Part shown: positions 35,689 through 43,593 of the stretch, in pieces
Layout: every line of letters begins with the position of its first letter
Numbering within the stretch: position 1 is the stretch's first letter
NCBI GenBank assembly: GCA_018064855.1
Contig: JAGHUM010000043.1
Span: forward strand, 36,289-100,288
Direction: 5' to 3'
Length of the DNA: 64,000 nucleotides
Origin: Candidatus Physcocola equi
Lineage (GTDB): Bacteria > Bacteroidota > Bacteroidia > Bacteroidales > Paludibacteraceae
Position numbers and translations under genes: made by a program
The notes under the pieces: model-generated
Seen by the model: only the letters and a program-made list of their open reading frames with translations
Told to the model about the DNA's origin: nothing
Databases searched by the model: none

Positions 35689-36108
35689 ATGGAAAAAATC
35701 AAAAAATATCTGCAATACGTTGGTATTGTGGCTGCCATCATTGGCATTTTTGCCGCTATCCGTTATTTGGCTCTTGAATTCGCAGCTGTAAGATGGACAT
35801 TACTCTTTCTGATATGTGGATCCATTTTTCAGACGGTTGGGATTCCTGGATCGAGTGCCATCTCTTTCATCGTGCAACAACCCCTACACTATATGGTAAC
35901 AGGTTTTCTATTCGGTTACAGCAACCTAAACGGATTTCTCGCTGCACATTGGATTGGACTTCTCATCACTTTTGCCGTTCTTCTAAGCATATATGCTTAC
36001 ATAGATATCTACATATACCTACATTATGATGAATTGACTAATGATCTACGTAATAGAGAGCAGAATGTAAAAACTCCGTCTGAAAAGCCGTCGATTCTTA
36101 GTAAGTGA
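35689..36108 (+). CDS. Predicted membrane protein, unknown function
   Basis: 139 residues with three or four hydrophobic segments (about 8-30, 35-58, 66-78 and 85-108) and a hydrophilic, Asn/Lys-rich C-terminal tail of about 25 residues. No family recognised. It is followed after 20 bases by a coiled-coil protein gene, suggesting a two-gene unit. Located at the start of an AT-rich accessory stretch. Confidence 0.6.
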   Translation: MEKIKKYLQYVGIVAAIIGIFAAIRYLALEFAAVRWTLLFLICGSIFQTVGIPGSSAISFIVQQPLHYMVTGFLFGYSNLNGFLAAHWIGLLITFAVLLSIYAYIDIYIYLHYDELTNDLRNREQNVKTPSEKPSILSK

Positions 36109-36128
36109 ACCAATAAAAGAATACGAAT

Positions 36129-36494
36129 ATGGAAAACAAAGAAATGAAAAGAAACAACGTGAACGCCAAAGCAACTCCATGGGCTGAAGAACGCTTCGGC
36201 TTGTTCAAACTTGACGACGCTACCCTACTGAAAGAAAGCCAGAAACAGCTTGGTATGGCCAAAAGCTACATCGAGGAACTAGAAGACACCATCAGGAAAC
36301 AGCAACTGCTCATCCAACAATTGCAGAAGGGCGAGAACAAGGACTTCCGCAAGGAGATAAAGAAAGAAGACCTCTACCAACAGATCCAAACCGAGAACAA
36401 GGCTTTACGCGAGAAGAACAAGCAACTGAAAGCAGCCTACGACATTGCCTTGTCGAGGTTGTACCAGGCTGAACAGAATGCAAATTGCGCTTGA
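36129..36494 (+). CDS. Small coiled-coil protein, unknown function
   Basis: 121 residues. After a basic/Asn-rich start (MENKEMKRNN) there is a short globular-looking segment (TPWAEERFGLFKLDDATLL) and then a long charged helix (about 42-115, with Gln/Glu/Lys/Leu heptads such as YIEELEDTIRKQQLLIQQLQ and LREKNKQLKAAYDIAL). Codon use is GC-richer than in its neighbours. No family recognised. Likely co-transcribed with the membrane protein upstream. Confidence 0.6.
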   Translation: MENKEMKRNNVNAKATPWAEERFGLFKLDDATLLKESQKQLGMAKSYIEELEDTIRKQQLLIQQLQKGENKDFRKEIKKEDLYQQIQTENKALREKNKQLKAAYDIALSRLYQAEQNANCA

Positions 36495-36591
36495 ATTTTT
36501 TATAGTCTATAATGAATTCCAATCAAATACATACAACGGAACAAAACTCAAGACTGAACTAAAAAACACAACTCCATCAAAGCCCTGAAAT

Positions 36592-37098
36592 ATGGGTTGG
36601 GGTGATGATAATAGATTAAATCAAAAACATATGGATAAAATTACCTTCAAGGATTTCGAAGATCTTGCTAAAGCAAACGGCTTCCCAATAAACACATATA
36701 TCAGAGAAATAGGACAATCAAAACTCTCATTGAAGCTCTGTGCCGACATATCAACTAAAAGTATTCACATTAAAAATGAACAGACCAACCAAGAAATCGT
36801 TATTGCAGATGTCTGTCAAACAGATGCCACATATCTTTCATTTTGTACAAAAAATTCTGTATGTGGGGAAACAAACTTTCCCAATAGCCTCGAATCCCAT
36901 AATCACCGACTGAAGTACCATATAACAGACAAAACGGATGATAACCTGCAAAGTATTACCATTTACGATGCTAAATATAAGACAAATTACAAAATGGAAA
37001 AACTGAGTCAAAATGACTTGGACTGGTTGGGTTATTCGGCTAGTATTATTACTTATTTACTCAGAAGGTTCATCTACCTTGATTATAAAAGCAAATAA
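36592..37098 (+). CDS. Hypothetical protein
   Basis: 168 residues, or 155 if the ATG at 36631 (MDKITFKDFEDL) is used, which looks more natural. No signal peptide or membrane helix. Mixed alpha/beta composition, Asn/Thr/Lys-rich and AT-rich in codon use, consistent with acquired DNA. No motif recognised. It lies 97 bases after the coiled-coil gene and 4 bases before the next gene. Confidence 0.5.
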   Translation: MGWGDDNRLNQKHMDKITFKDFEDLAKANGFPINTYIREIGQSKLSLKLCADISTKSIHIKNEQTNQEIVIADVCQTDATYLSFCTKNSVCGETNFPNSLESHNHRLKYHITDKTDDNLQSITIYDAKYKTNYKMEKLSQNDLDWLGYSASIITYLLRRFIYLDYKSK

Positions 37099-37102
37099 CA
37101 TA

Positions 37103-37381
37103 ATGAGAAAAAGTAAATTTAAGCAACTCGAAAACAGGTTCTTTGTTTTGCAGAAAGCGGAAGAATCTATTGATATTCAAAACTATGATGAATATTGCAA
37201 GATATGGGACGAATATACTAACCTTTTAAACGAATGGTCATTTTTCGACTACATTTTCGCAAATAAAGAAGAGAGCGAATTGAAAGACAGAATCTCCAGA
37301 GCTAGAAGAACGATCACTAAAAGATTTGAAGAAGAGAACAAGCAATTCAAAGAATGGGGAGAACGATTGTTACTTTTCTGA
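37103..37381 (+). CDS. Small helical hypothetical protein
   Basis: 92 residues from the ATG at 37103, 4 bases after the previous stop, so translation coupling is plausible. Highly charged and helical: KFKQLENRFFVLQKAEESI, NYDEYCKIWDEYTNLLNEW and SRARRTITKRFEEENKQF. No membrane segment or family. Probably a partner of the 168-residue protein upstream. A small two-gene module of this kind could be many things; no function is offered. Confidence 0.5.
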   Translation: MRKSKFKQLENRFFVLQKAEESIDIQNYDEYCKIWDEYTNLLNEWSFFDYIFANKEESELKDRISRARRTITKRFEEENKQFKEWGERLLLF

Positions 37382-37501
37382 ACCAACTAATAACTGCAAT
37401 CAATGACACGTAGAAAAGGAATGTTATACTTTTTGGGTTAGCCAGTCTCTTTGATACACCCTCTTTTATCTCTTCTGAATATTTGCGACGTCGTATGGAC
37501 A

Positions 37502-38410
37502 TCAGTCTATAGCATACATGAACGCCATATTGTAGGAGTTTTTTTCGCACAAAAGTTTCAAGAATTGCTTGGTGGCCTTCTTCATATATGTACCTTTCCT
37601 GATATTATATGAGCCCTCCATGCCGCATCCCTCATTCTCTATAGGGATAGATTTCAATCCGCTGTACTGAGATATGGTGGCAGAAGAAAGAAGAGTCACA
37701 TAGCGGGTGCCACGTACGATATCGAGGAGCATGTGGATGGCACTCACCTCCATACCTATGTTGAATTTCAAGTCGCTATCCTTTATCATGTTGTCGAACG
37801 TGCTGCGTGCCTGAGTGCCAATAGCAGGGAGAGCCAAGAAATGACGTTCAAGTTCCTCTATTCGGATGGATTTTCGTGTGGCAAGTGGATGCGTATCAGA
37901 GACGACAACACTGAGCTTATTATCGAAAAGGATGTGAGACTCTATGGTATCATATAGCGGAGTAGTGGAACGGTAACATAAGGCAATGTCAATATCCTCC
38001 TTATCAAGCATATCGATAAGCATTTCCATAGGCTGACAATGCACATTGAGCTTTACTCCTGGGTACTGCTTGCAAAACTCCATGATGGTTTCTCTCAATA
38101 AGAGAGAAAAACTCTGTGTGGCACCAATATTCAGCGTGCCAGTATTTAAGTTTTGCACATCACGAATAATGTCAGCGCAAGCGTTGGCATCTCGGATGGT
38201 TTTCTCCACAGAAGGAAGGATCGCCTCACCGATATCTGTCAGCATCACATGGTGCGAGTCTCTGAGAAGAAGTGTCACATTCATCTCTTCCTCTAGTTTC
38301 TTAATCTGCTGAGAGAGTGTGCTCTGTGTGATGTTCAGTTGTCGTGAAGCTTCCGAGAAATTGCGTAATTCTGCAACTTTCAGAAAATATTTCCATTGTC
38401 GTAGTTCCAT
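37502..38410 (-). CDS. LysR-family regulator of the ThrE exporter operon
   Basis: 302 residues. N-terminal winged HTH (MELRQWKYFLKVAELRNFSEASRQLNITQSTLSQQIKKLEEE) and effector domain about 90-300. It closely parallels the LysR at 2438-3346 in layout and wording (NTGTLNIGATQSFSLLLRE against CGTLNIGVTHSFSLVLTE), so the two are paralogues. It starts 3 bases after the stop of the small ThrE subunit and is the last gene of that operon, so it likely senses the exported solute (inference). Confidence 0.88.
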   Translation of the reverse strand: MELRQWKYFLKVAELRNFSEASRQLNITQSTLSQQIKKLEEEMNVTLLLRDSHHVMLTDIGEAILPSVEKTIRDANACADIIRDVQNLNTGTLNIGATQSFSLLLRETIMEFCKQYPGVKLNVHCQPMEMLIDMLDKEDIDIALCYRSTTPLYDTIESHILFDNKLSVVVSDTHPLATRKSIRIEELERHFLALPAIGTQARSTFDNMIKDSDLKFNIGMEVSAIHMLLDIVRGTRYVTLLSSATISQYSGLKSIPIENEGCGMEGSYNIRKGTYMKKATKQFLKLLCEKNSYNMAFMYAID

Positions 38411-38413
38411 TGT

Positions 38414-38875
38414 CTATTTCGTAAAAAAGCTTTTAGGAAGCATGATGCCGATGACCATCATAAGGATTATTAGCATCATCATCAACCCGTTATAAATAAA
38501 AATATCAATGTAGTGCATAGGGTCAACGCCTTCGTTGTGACACCTCAGATAACTTATCATCGCCTGTACAGTACCATAAGCATACATACCTGGAATCATC
38601 GGAAGTAATGCAGGAAACGAGAACATTTCGCTAGGGCAATGCTTCTTGTAGGAGATATAAAGCGAAAGAGCACCGATGATTAACGATGCCACCAGAGTAG
38701 CAAGAATAATGTGTACATGCAAAGCACTGTTCATCAGGAAAAAACGTGTCGCATGTCCAACAGCAGCAATGACGCCACTCCATGGCAACATCTTTCGTGT
38801 TGGGTTGTTTATACTACCAAAACCAATTGCAGCGATACACGCAAAGAATGCGTCTGTATATATGTCCAACTCCAT
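38414..38875 (-). CDS. ThrE-type threonine/serine exporter, small membrane domain
   Basis: 153 residues with about five helices (ACIAAIGFGSINNPTRKMLPWSGVIAAVGHATR; PGMYAYGTVQAM). This is the ThrE_2 (DUF3815-like) half of the exporter, which in Corynebacterium ThrE is fused to the larger half. The start codon is 1 base after the stop of the large-domain gene, indicating translational coupling and a two-subunit complex. The substrate is threonine/serine by family inference. Confidence 0.85.
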   Translation of the reverse strand: MELDIYTDAFFACIAAIGFGSINNPTRKMLPWSGVIAAVGHATRFFLMNSALHVHIILATLVASLIIGALSLYISYKKHCPSEMFSFPALLPMIPGMYAYGTVQAMISYLRCHNEGVDPMHYIDIFIYNGLMMMLIILMMVIGIMLPKSFFTK

Positions 38876-38876
38876 A

Positions 38877-39692
38877 TTATCTCCATTCTATGTTCGTAAT
38901 CAATAAAGCCAGACACAATCCGATGCTGAGACTGATTGTTGTTATGATAGCCTCTGCCAATCGGCTCTGCGCCACAAGGTGGTGGCCAGCGAGCATGTCA
39001 CTTATGGCGTTGATGAAACGTATTCCTGGTACAAGCCATAGGACACTGGTGGCGACGGCTGTCTCAGGTGTGTCACTGATGCCGAAGATGAATCCTGACG
39101 TTCCAAGGATAGCTGAGATAAGTCCTGCTATGGTTGTCACAATACGGGCATCCATGTGCCAGCGTAGCATAAGACTTTTGTAGTAGAAGCCTACTGCAGT
39201 CGCCACAAAAACTATTCCCATAGCCGTCCAGTCGCCACCAAACAGTTTGCAAAACGACATGTTTGCAAGCGAAGTGAGCACCATCACCTCATAGTGATTG
39301 ATACGTGGCTCATCGATAATGTCCGACATTTGCTTATTTGCTTCTTTTATTGGCATACAAGAGTACACCTCACCATCCTCTTGGGTAGTTTTCTGTTCTT
39401 CAATGCGGTGACTCAGTTGAGTGAGCTTAGCTATAGTATTAAGATTGATACCTCCCGTATGGGCTCTTCCCACCTGGTTATAGCTGTGTTCTCGCTGTTT
39501 ATTCCATACATTGACAAGAACACGTGTAGGAAGAATGGAAATATCCACTTCAACATCATACACTCTTGCCATTCTTCCCACACAACGTTCTATCCTTGAA
39601 GTTGTAGCTCCAGCTGAAAGCATATTCGTGGAGTAGTCTGATAGAAACAGACAGATACTCTTAAGACGCTCGTGGACGTCGTTAGTCTTCAT
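38877..39692 (-). CDS. ThrE-type threonine/serine exporter, large domain
   Basis: 271 residues from the ATG at 39692 (MKTNDVHERLKSICLFLSDY); a longer frame to 39734 runs through the Asp-rich end of the preceding gene and is unlikely. The N-terminal ~115 residues form the hydrophilic domain with SAGATTSRIERCVGRMA and YDVEVDISILPTRVLVNV, typical of PF06738 (DUF1212); the rest has five helices (GFIFGISDTPETAVATSVLWLVPGIRFINAISDM). It overlaps the preceding small gene by 11 bases. Confidence 0.88.
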   Translation of the reverse strand: MKTNDVHERLKSICLFLSDYSTNMLSAGATTSRIERCVGRMARVYDVEVDISILPTRVLVNVWNKQREHSYNQVGRAHTGGINLNTIAKLTQLSHRIEEQKTTQEDGEVYSCMPIKEANKQMSDIIDEPRINHYEVMVLTSLANMSFCKLFGGDWTAMGIVFVATAVGFYYKSLMLRWHMDARIVTTIAGLISAILGTSGFIFGISDTPETAVATSVLWLVPGIRFINAISDMLAGHHLVAQSRLAEAIITTISLSIGLCLALLITNIEWR

Positions 39693-39888
39693 CGTCGTCA
39701 TCGTCGTCAAAGCTGTTATCCTCGTCGTTAGCAAAAGTTATAAAATGATAGTGCTTATTCAACATCCATAAACGATGTATCATCTTCACACCAAAAGTGA
39801 AAAACACGACACCAATCAAGAGTGCCAATACCAACCAAGCGCTGTCGCTACCTATTCCCATGGTAGCATTTTCTGCAATGTATTCCAT
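39682..39888 (-). CDS. Small membrane protein with an Asp-rich tail, first gene of the ThrE operon
   Basis: 68 residues: one membrane helix (about 17-36, SAWLVLALLIGVVFFTFGV), a basic segment (KMIHRLWMLNKHYH) and an extremely acidic end (eight Asp/Glu after NSFD). No family recognised. Its 3' end overlaps the start of the large ThrE gene by 11 bases, so it is translationally coupled to it and may be an accessory subunit. Confidence 0.6.
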   Translation of the reverse strand: MEYIAENATMGIGSDSAWLVLALLIGVVFFTFGVKMIHRLWMLNKHYHFITFANDEDNSFDDDDDDED

Positions 39889-39915
39889 ATTTTTTTGTTT
39901 TTTTATTTCTGAGTG

Positions 39916-39944
39916 CGAATTTACAACAGAAATAGAATAACAAA
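39916..39944 (-). promoter_or_regulatory. Possible promoter of the ThrE operon
   Basis: Minus strand TTTG (39941-39944), a 17-bp spacer and TAAATTCG (39916-39923): one mismatch from TAnnTTTG and a spacer slightly shorter than 19-21. Confidence 0.35.
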
Positions 39945-40629
39945 AGACAATGGTTATTATTTCTACAAATAGCTACATTCTTTATTTTGCAATCTATATT
40001 ATCGATAGCCAACGCCGCTGATCGAAATTTATCTTATATAGAACATCTTATGAAAATGTACAAAAATGGAAATTTTATACGTTCACTCTCGAGCGGGTAT
40101 AATCGTATTATAAAAGATAAACAAAAGTTGCTATGTAAATCTTAATTGTTCGAATGGAATTTTATTACATGTTTAATTGAATTTATTTTTCCTCATTTTA
40201 CTTTGAGTTTTTGTTATTTAATTCCATCACAAAGCAATTTGATAATCCTTGTACTTTTTGATGGCAATACAATCCAAAACAATAAAAAAAATCCTATATC
40301 ACAAATTTTTTCGACCCAAAAATGCTCCAATCCCGTTATTTTTCTGCATTTTCCGGCTTAAAACACTTAGAAACCTAATTGTTTATGTAGCAGAAACAAT
40401 TATCTCTCTTTTGACTTCAAACAAGAGCCTCCGTACCCTACAAGCCAGAAGTTTACCGCATTCCGTATCCCTCTACAAAATACCAACAAAATATAAACGC
40501 CCCGGCTTTCACAAGTCAGGGCGTAACAGTTTATCAAAAAAACTGGTGCTCAATGCACCATTTCGTTTAATCTCATCTATTCATTTTATCTGTTTATTGT
40601 TTGCTAACTATAAATATTGGCAAAATGGA
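39945..40629. other. AT-rich region without a convincing gene; contains an orphan hairpin
   Basis: About 685 bases, very AT-rich. Open frames here (for example 40146-40361 and the 5' part of 40249-40914) have no coding character. At 40544-40560 TGGTGC-TCAAT-GCACCA is a perfect hairpin that on the minus strand is followed by seven Ts, like a terminator, yet no minus-strand gene lies upstream of it. It could be a leftover from a lost gene. Confidence 0.4.
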
Positions 40630-40914
40630 ATGAAAAAAGTTATCGAGCAATATGGTCTTGAATATATTGACATCCCTTTCATAACAGATATCAAAGACCC
40701 CAAACATCCTGGCAGCACTGCTGGTATATATGTCAATTATCTTGAACTTAAAAATTTAATCGTTATGCCAGTTTACAATAGACCTGAAGATACCCAAGTT
40801 TATAATATTCTTAAAGAGACATTCCCAAATAAGGCAATTGAAACAATTGACTACAACGATGTAGCTTTAGAAGGCGGTATTCTGAATTGTTCTACATGGG
40901 TGAGAAGAATGTAG
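40630..40914 (+). pseudogene. C-terminal remnant of an agmatine/peptidylarginine deiminase family gene
   Basis: 94 codons from the ATG at 40630. The segment matches the last ~90 residues of agmatine deiminase family proteins (PF04371): DIPFITD, then SYxNF-like GIYVNYLELKNLIVMPVY, FPNKAIETIDYNDVALEGG, and the nucleophile-Cys motif GGILNCSTW near the natural C-terminus. The rest of the catalytic domain (~270 residues with the Asp, Glu and His active-site residues) is absent; the upstream open frame (from 40249) is unrelated AT-rich sequence. It is therefore read as a 5'-truncated pseudogene. A short independent protein is possible but could not be an active deiminase. Confidence 0.7.
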
Positions 40915-41010
40915 TTATTTAAAAATCTACCATTTATCTTTTCTACTAATGTACAAATAGGTTTCTATGACATCAACATAAACAAGATTGAATAATTGTA
41001 ATTCTACAAA

Positions 41011-41052
41011 AGAACTTGATTTTAGTAATACAAAAATCAAGTTCTTTTTTTT
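41011..41052 (+). promoter_or_regulatory. Perfect 13-bp inverted repeat upstream of the UmuD-like gene
   Basis: AGAACTTGATTTT (41011-41023), a 9-base centre, AAAATCAAGTTCT (41033-41045), then a run of Ts to 41052. By structure it is an intrinsic terminator for plus-strand transcription arriving from the left. By position it covers the -33 region of the promoter at 41052-41059, so it may also be an operator for the UmuD-like protein. Confidence 0.65.
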
Positions 41053-41059
41053 ATCTTTG
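41052..41059 (+). promoter_or_regulatory. -7 box of the umuD-like operon
   Basis: TATCTTTG, a full TAnnTTTG match, 17 bases upstream of the ATG at 41077; it begins within the T-run of the hairpin. Confidence 0.6.
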
Positions 41060-41076
41060 CCACAAATTTTGATGTT

Positions 41077-41697
41077 ATGGGAAATTTAGAAAATAACTAC
41101 GGTGGCAAAAGGGAAGGAGCAGGAAGGCCTAAAACAGATATTGAGACAAAGACCTTCACCTTCAGGGCGCCTATGGACATCGCCAACCTGATTGACCACC
41201 AAGCCAACAAATCAGACTTTATCAAGGAATGTATTGTCACTTCAAGGTTGCAGGAGATCTTTAAGAACGACACTGTGGTTCCCGCTACGGAAACGGCAGA
41301 CCTAACCCTTCCTTTCTTCGACATCAACGTCGTGGCAGGTTTTCCAGTTCCGTTGGATAATGATGAGAAGTCTCAGGACATCAACATTCTAAGACTGCTC
41401 TGTCCCCATCCAGAAAGCTGTTACCTTATCCGTGTGGAGGGCGAGTCGATGATAGAGGCTGACATCCATTCGGGCGACATCCTTATCGTGGACAAAAGCA
41501 AACGCAACCCTTCCGAAAGCGAGGTTGCCGTCTGCGAACTGAACGGCGAATATACCATCAAGCGTTTTATAAAGCGTGACGGTTGCGGGTGGCTGGTTCC
41601 CGCCAATCCGAAATTTCCAGAAATCAAGGTTACCGAAAGTGACACGTTCAACGTTTGGGGAACAGTGACCTACATCATTCACAAACCGAGAGAATAA
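41077..41697 (+). CDS. umuD: UmuD/LexA-like S24 autoprotease with N-terminal putative DNA-binding region
   Basis: 206 residues, about 65 more than E. coli UmuD. The S24 peptidase part (about 82-206) has the Ala87-Gly88 self-cleavage site (VVAGFPVP, like CGFPSP of UmuD), nucleophile Ser124 in RVEGESMIEADIHSGD and Lys162 in CELNGEYTIKRF. So the RecA-stimulated self-cleavage chemistry is intact. The N-terminal 80 residues hold GGKREGAGRPK, a basic motif, and a strand-helix-helix pattern (KTFTFRAPMDIANLIDHQANKSDFIKECI) like a ribbon-helix-helix domain. Such an extended protein could act as both an SOS repressor and a polymerase subunit, as UmuDAb does in Acinetobacter (analogy). It is followed by a 165-residue gene and umuC. 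Confidence 0.88.
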   Translation: MGNLENNYGGKREGAGRPKTDIETKTFTFRAPMDIANLIDHQANKSDFIKECIVTSRLQEIFKNDTVVPATETADLTLPFFDINVVAGFPVPLDNDEKSQDINILRLLCPHPESCYLIRVEGESMIEADIHSGDILIVDKSKRNPSESEVAVCELNGEYTIKRFIKRDGCGWLVPANPKFPEIKVTESDTFNVWGTVTYIIHKPRE

Positions 41698-41705
41698 CTT
41701 AAGCT

Positions 41706-42203
41706 ATGAAAAAGACATTCTGTGTTTTCCTTGGAATAATTGCAATGATATGCCTGTTTTCTTACAGGGTTGTGCTTTTGTCATTTCCATCACAGCCACT
41801 AAAAAACGACTTTGACATCTTTGATACTACCACAATATATTCTCCATTGCAAGATGTTGATATGCAAGGTTGTACGGCTTATTTGTTTATTAGTCAATCA
41901 GATTTGAATGAAGTTCCTGATGAGTTACGAAATTCGCAATGCTGGAAAACAAATGACCCAACAAAATTAGAGACATTAAAGCATGTGTTTAAGTTCACTG
42001 GTACAGGGGGAGAATTGGGTACTTGTGATAGTAGATTTATTTTGAAAAGAGGCCTCACAACAATTTATGATACGAGAATTGTATTGACAAATGGCTATTT
42101 CGTTGTAAAAGGTGGAGGAGCTCTTTCTAAATATTTAGACGAAACAATAACTCTTTTTGAGTCGTTTGAACATAGTAACGAACTCTTTATATTTGATTTA
42201 TAA
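41706..42203 (+). CDS. Hypothetical membrane-anchored protein between umuD-like and umuC
   Basis: 165 residues. One N-terminal hydrophobic segment (about 5-24, FCVFLGIIAMICLFSYRVVLL), uncleaved anchor or signal; the rest is soluble with four cysteines (GCTAYLF, QCWKT, TCDSRF) and strand-rich. No family recognised. It starts 8 bases after the UmuD-like stop and ends 16 bases before umuC, so it sits inside the SOS operon. Its codon use is clearly AT-richer than both flanks, suggesting insertion as a cargo gene. Confidence 0.6.
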   Translation: MKKTFCVFLGIIAMICLFSYRVVLLSFPSQPLKNDFDIFDTTTIYSPLQDVDMQGCTAYLFISQSDLNEVPDELRNSQCWKTNDPTKLETLKHVFKFTGTGGELGTCDSRFILKRGLTTIYDTRIVLTNGYFVVKGGGALSKYLDETITLFESFEHSNELFIFDL

Positions 42204-42219
42204 CCTTATAGTTAGTTCT

Positions 42220-43479
42220 ATGTACGCACTAGTGGACTGCAACAGTTTCTTTGCGTCCGTTGAAAAGGTCTTCCATCCAGGACTGGAAGGCAAGCCCGTC
42301 TGTGTCTTGTCTTCCAACGACGGAAACATCGTCGCCTTGACTCCCGAAGCCAAGGCTGTAGGTTTGCATCGTGGCGATCCCGTCTTCAAGGTAAGGGACA
42401 TCATCGAGCGCAATAACGTAAAGCTCTTCTCAACGAACATGATGCTCTATGCCGCCATGAGCAAGAGGGTGATGAACATCATCCGAAACAGTGTGCCCCT
42501 GCTTGAAGTCTATTCGATAGACGAAGGGTTCGCAAACATAACTGGTTGCAAGAACCAGGAGGAAATGATGCGGGAAATAGCCGAAAGAATCAAGCTATAC
42601 ACCGACATCCCCGTATCTGTAGGTGTCGCACCCACAAAAACGCTTGCCAAGATAGGCTCAAAATTCGCCAAACAATACAAAGGCTACCGCAGTGTCTGTA
42701 TGATAGACAATGAGGAGAAAAGGCGTAAGGCTCTTGCCTTGTTCGACTTGGCAGACGTATGGGGGATAGGAAGACAGACGCTGGTCAAACTGAACTATTA
42801 CGGCATCACTACCCCACTTGAATTCGCAGACAAGAGCGAATCGTGGGTTCGCTCACATTTCACGAAACCTGGCGTCCAGACCTGGTATGAACTCAACGGC
42901 ACGCCATGTATAGACACAAGCGAGGTCAAACGAAACAAAAACATCTGCACGAGCAGGAGCTTCGGGCAGATGATCACGGATTTGGACTCACTAAAGTCTT
43001 CAGTAGCCACATTCGCCAGCAGTTGTGCCAACAAACTGCGTGGGCAAAGGTCTGTTGCCAAGAGTGTGACTGTATTTATCGGTTCAAACACCTTCCGTGA
43101 GGACTTGCCCCAATACGGCAATTCCGCAACCTGCACGTTCCTAACCCCAACGGCTGACACTTTGGAAATAACAAAGGCAGCGATCCAGGCGTTGGAATCC
43201 ATCTACAGGCCCGGCATCATGTATAAGCGGAGCGGTGTTTTGGTCAGCGACATCTACGAAGAGAGCCCTATCCAGCTCAACCTTTTCGATCCCATCGAGA
43301 ATAGGAAGGACCGTGCCGCCCTTATGAAAGCCATTGATGCCATCAACCAGAAATTCGGAGTCAAGACCATTCAGTTGGTCGTGGAAGGCCAGAAACAGGA
43401 ACCCTGGAAAACCAAATGCGATTTCCGCACACCAAACTATTTGACGGATATTAATGAGATTATGATAGTCAAAACATAA
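42220..43479 (+). CDS. umuC: DNA polymerase V catalytic subunit UmuC (Y-family)
   Basis: 419 residues from the ATG at 42220 (MYALVDCNSFFASVEKVF); upstream codons to 42157 overlap the preceding gene and are not needed. Y-family translesion polymerase: the metal-binding Asp in VDCNSFF, the catalytic pair in YSIDEGFANI, the HhH thumb (ALFDLADVWGIGRQTLVKL) and the little-finger domain (about 240-350). The C-terminus has a beta-clamp-binding-like QLNLFD motif (about 356). Full length and intact. It pairs with the UmuD-like gene upstream for mutagenic bypass during SOS. Confidence 0.94.
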   Translation: MYALVDCNSFFASVEKVFHPGLEGKPVCVLSSNDGNIVALTPEAKAVGLHRGDPVFKVRDIIERNNVKLFSTNMMLYAAMSKRVMNIIRNSVPLLEVYSIDEGFANITGCKNQEEMMREIAERIKLYTDIPVSVGVAPTKTLAKIGSKFAKQYKGYRSVCMIDNEEKRRKALALFDLADVWGIGRQTLVKLNYYGITTPLEFADKSESWVRSHFTKPGVQTWYELNGTPCIDTSEVKRNKNICTSRSFGQMITDLDSLKSSVATFASSCANKLRGQRSVAKSVTVFIGSNTFREDLPQYGNSATCTFLTPTADTLEITKAAIQALESIYRPGIMYKRSGVLVSDIYEESPIQLNLFDPIENRKDRAALMKAIDAINQKFGVKTIQLVVEGQKQEPWKTKCDFRTPNYLTDINEIMIVKT

Positions 43480-43593
43480 AAATCGAAACTCATCTGTGTC
43501 AATAAACTTGCAAGTAAACAACTCTACACATTGTGATAACAACTAATCTTTGTGTAAAGTATTGCAAACCAAATCCATCAAATTAAAATCACT

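Noticed and set aside
40249..40629. The 5' part of a 221-codon ORF joined to the deiminase fragment as one protein
   Set aside because: The first ~127 codons are AT-rich with no coding character and include the orphan hairpin; only the last 94 codons show family similarity.
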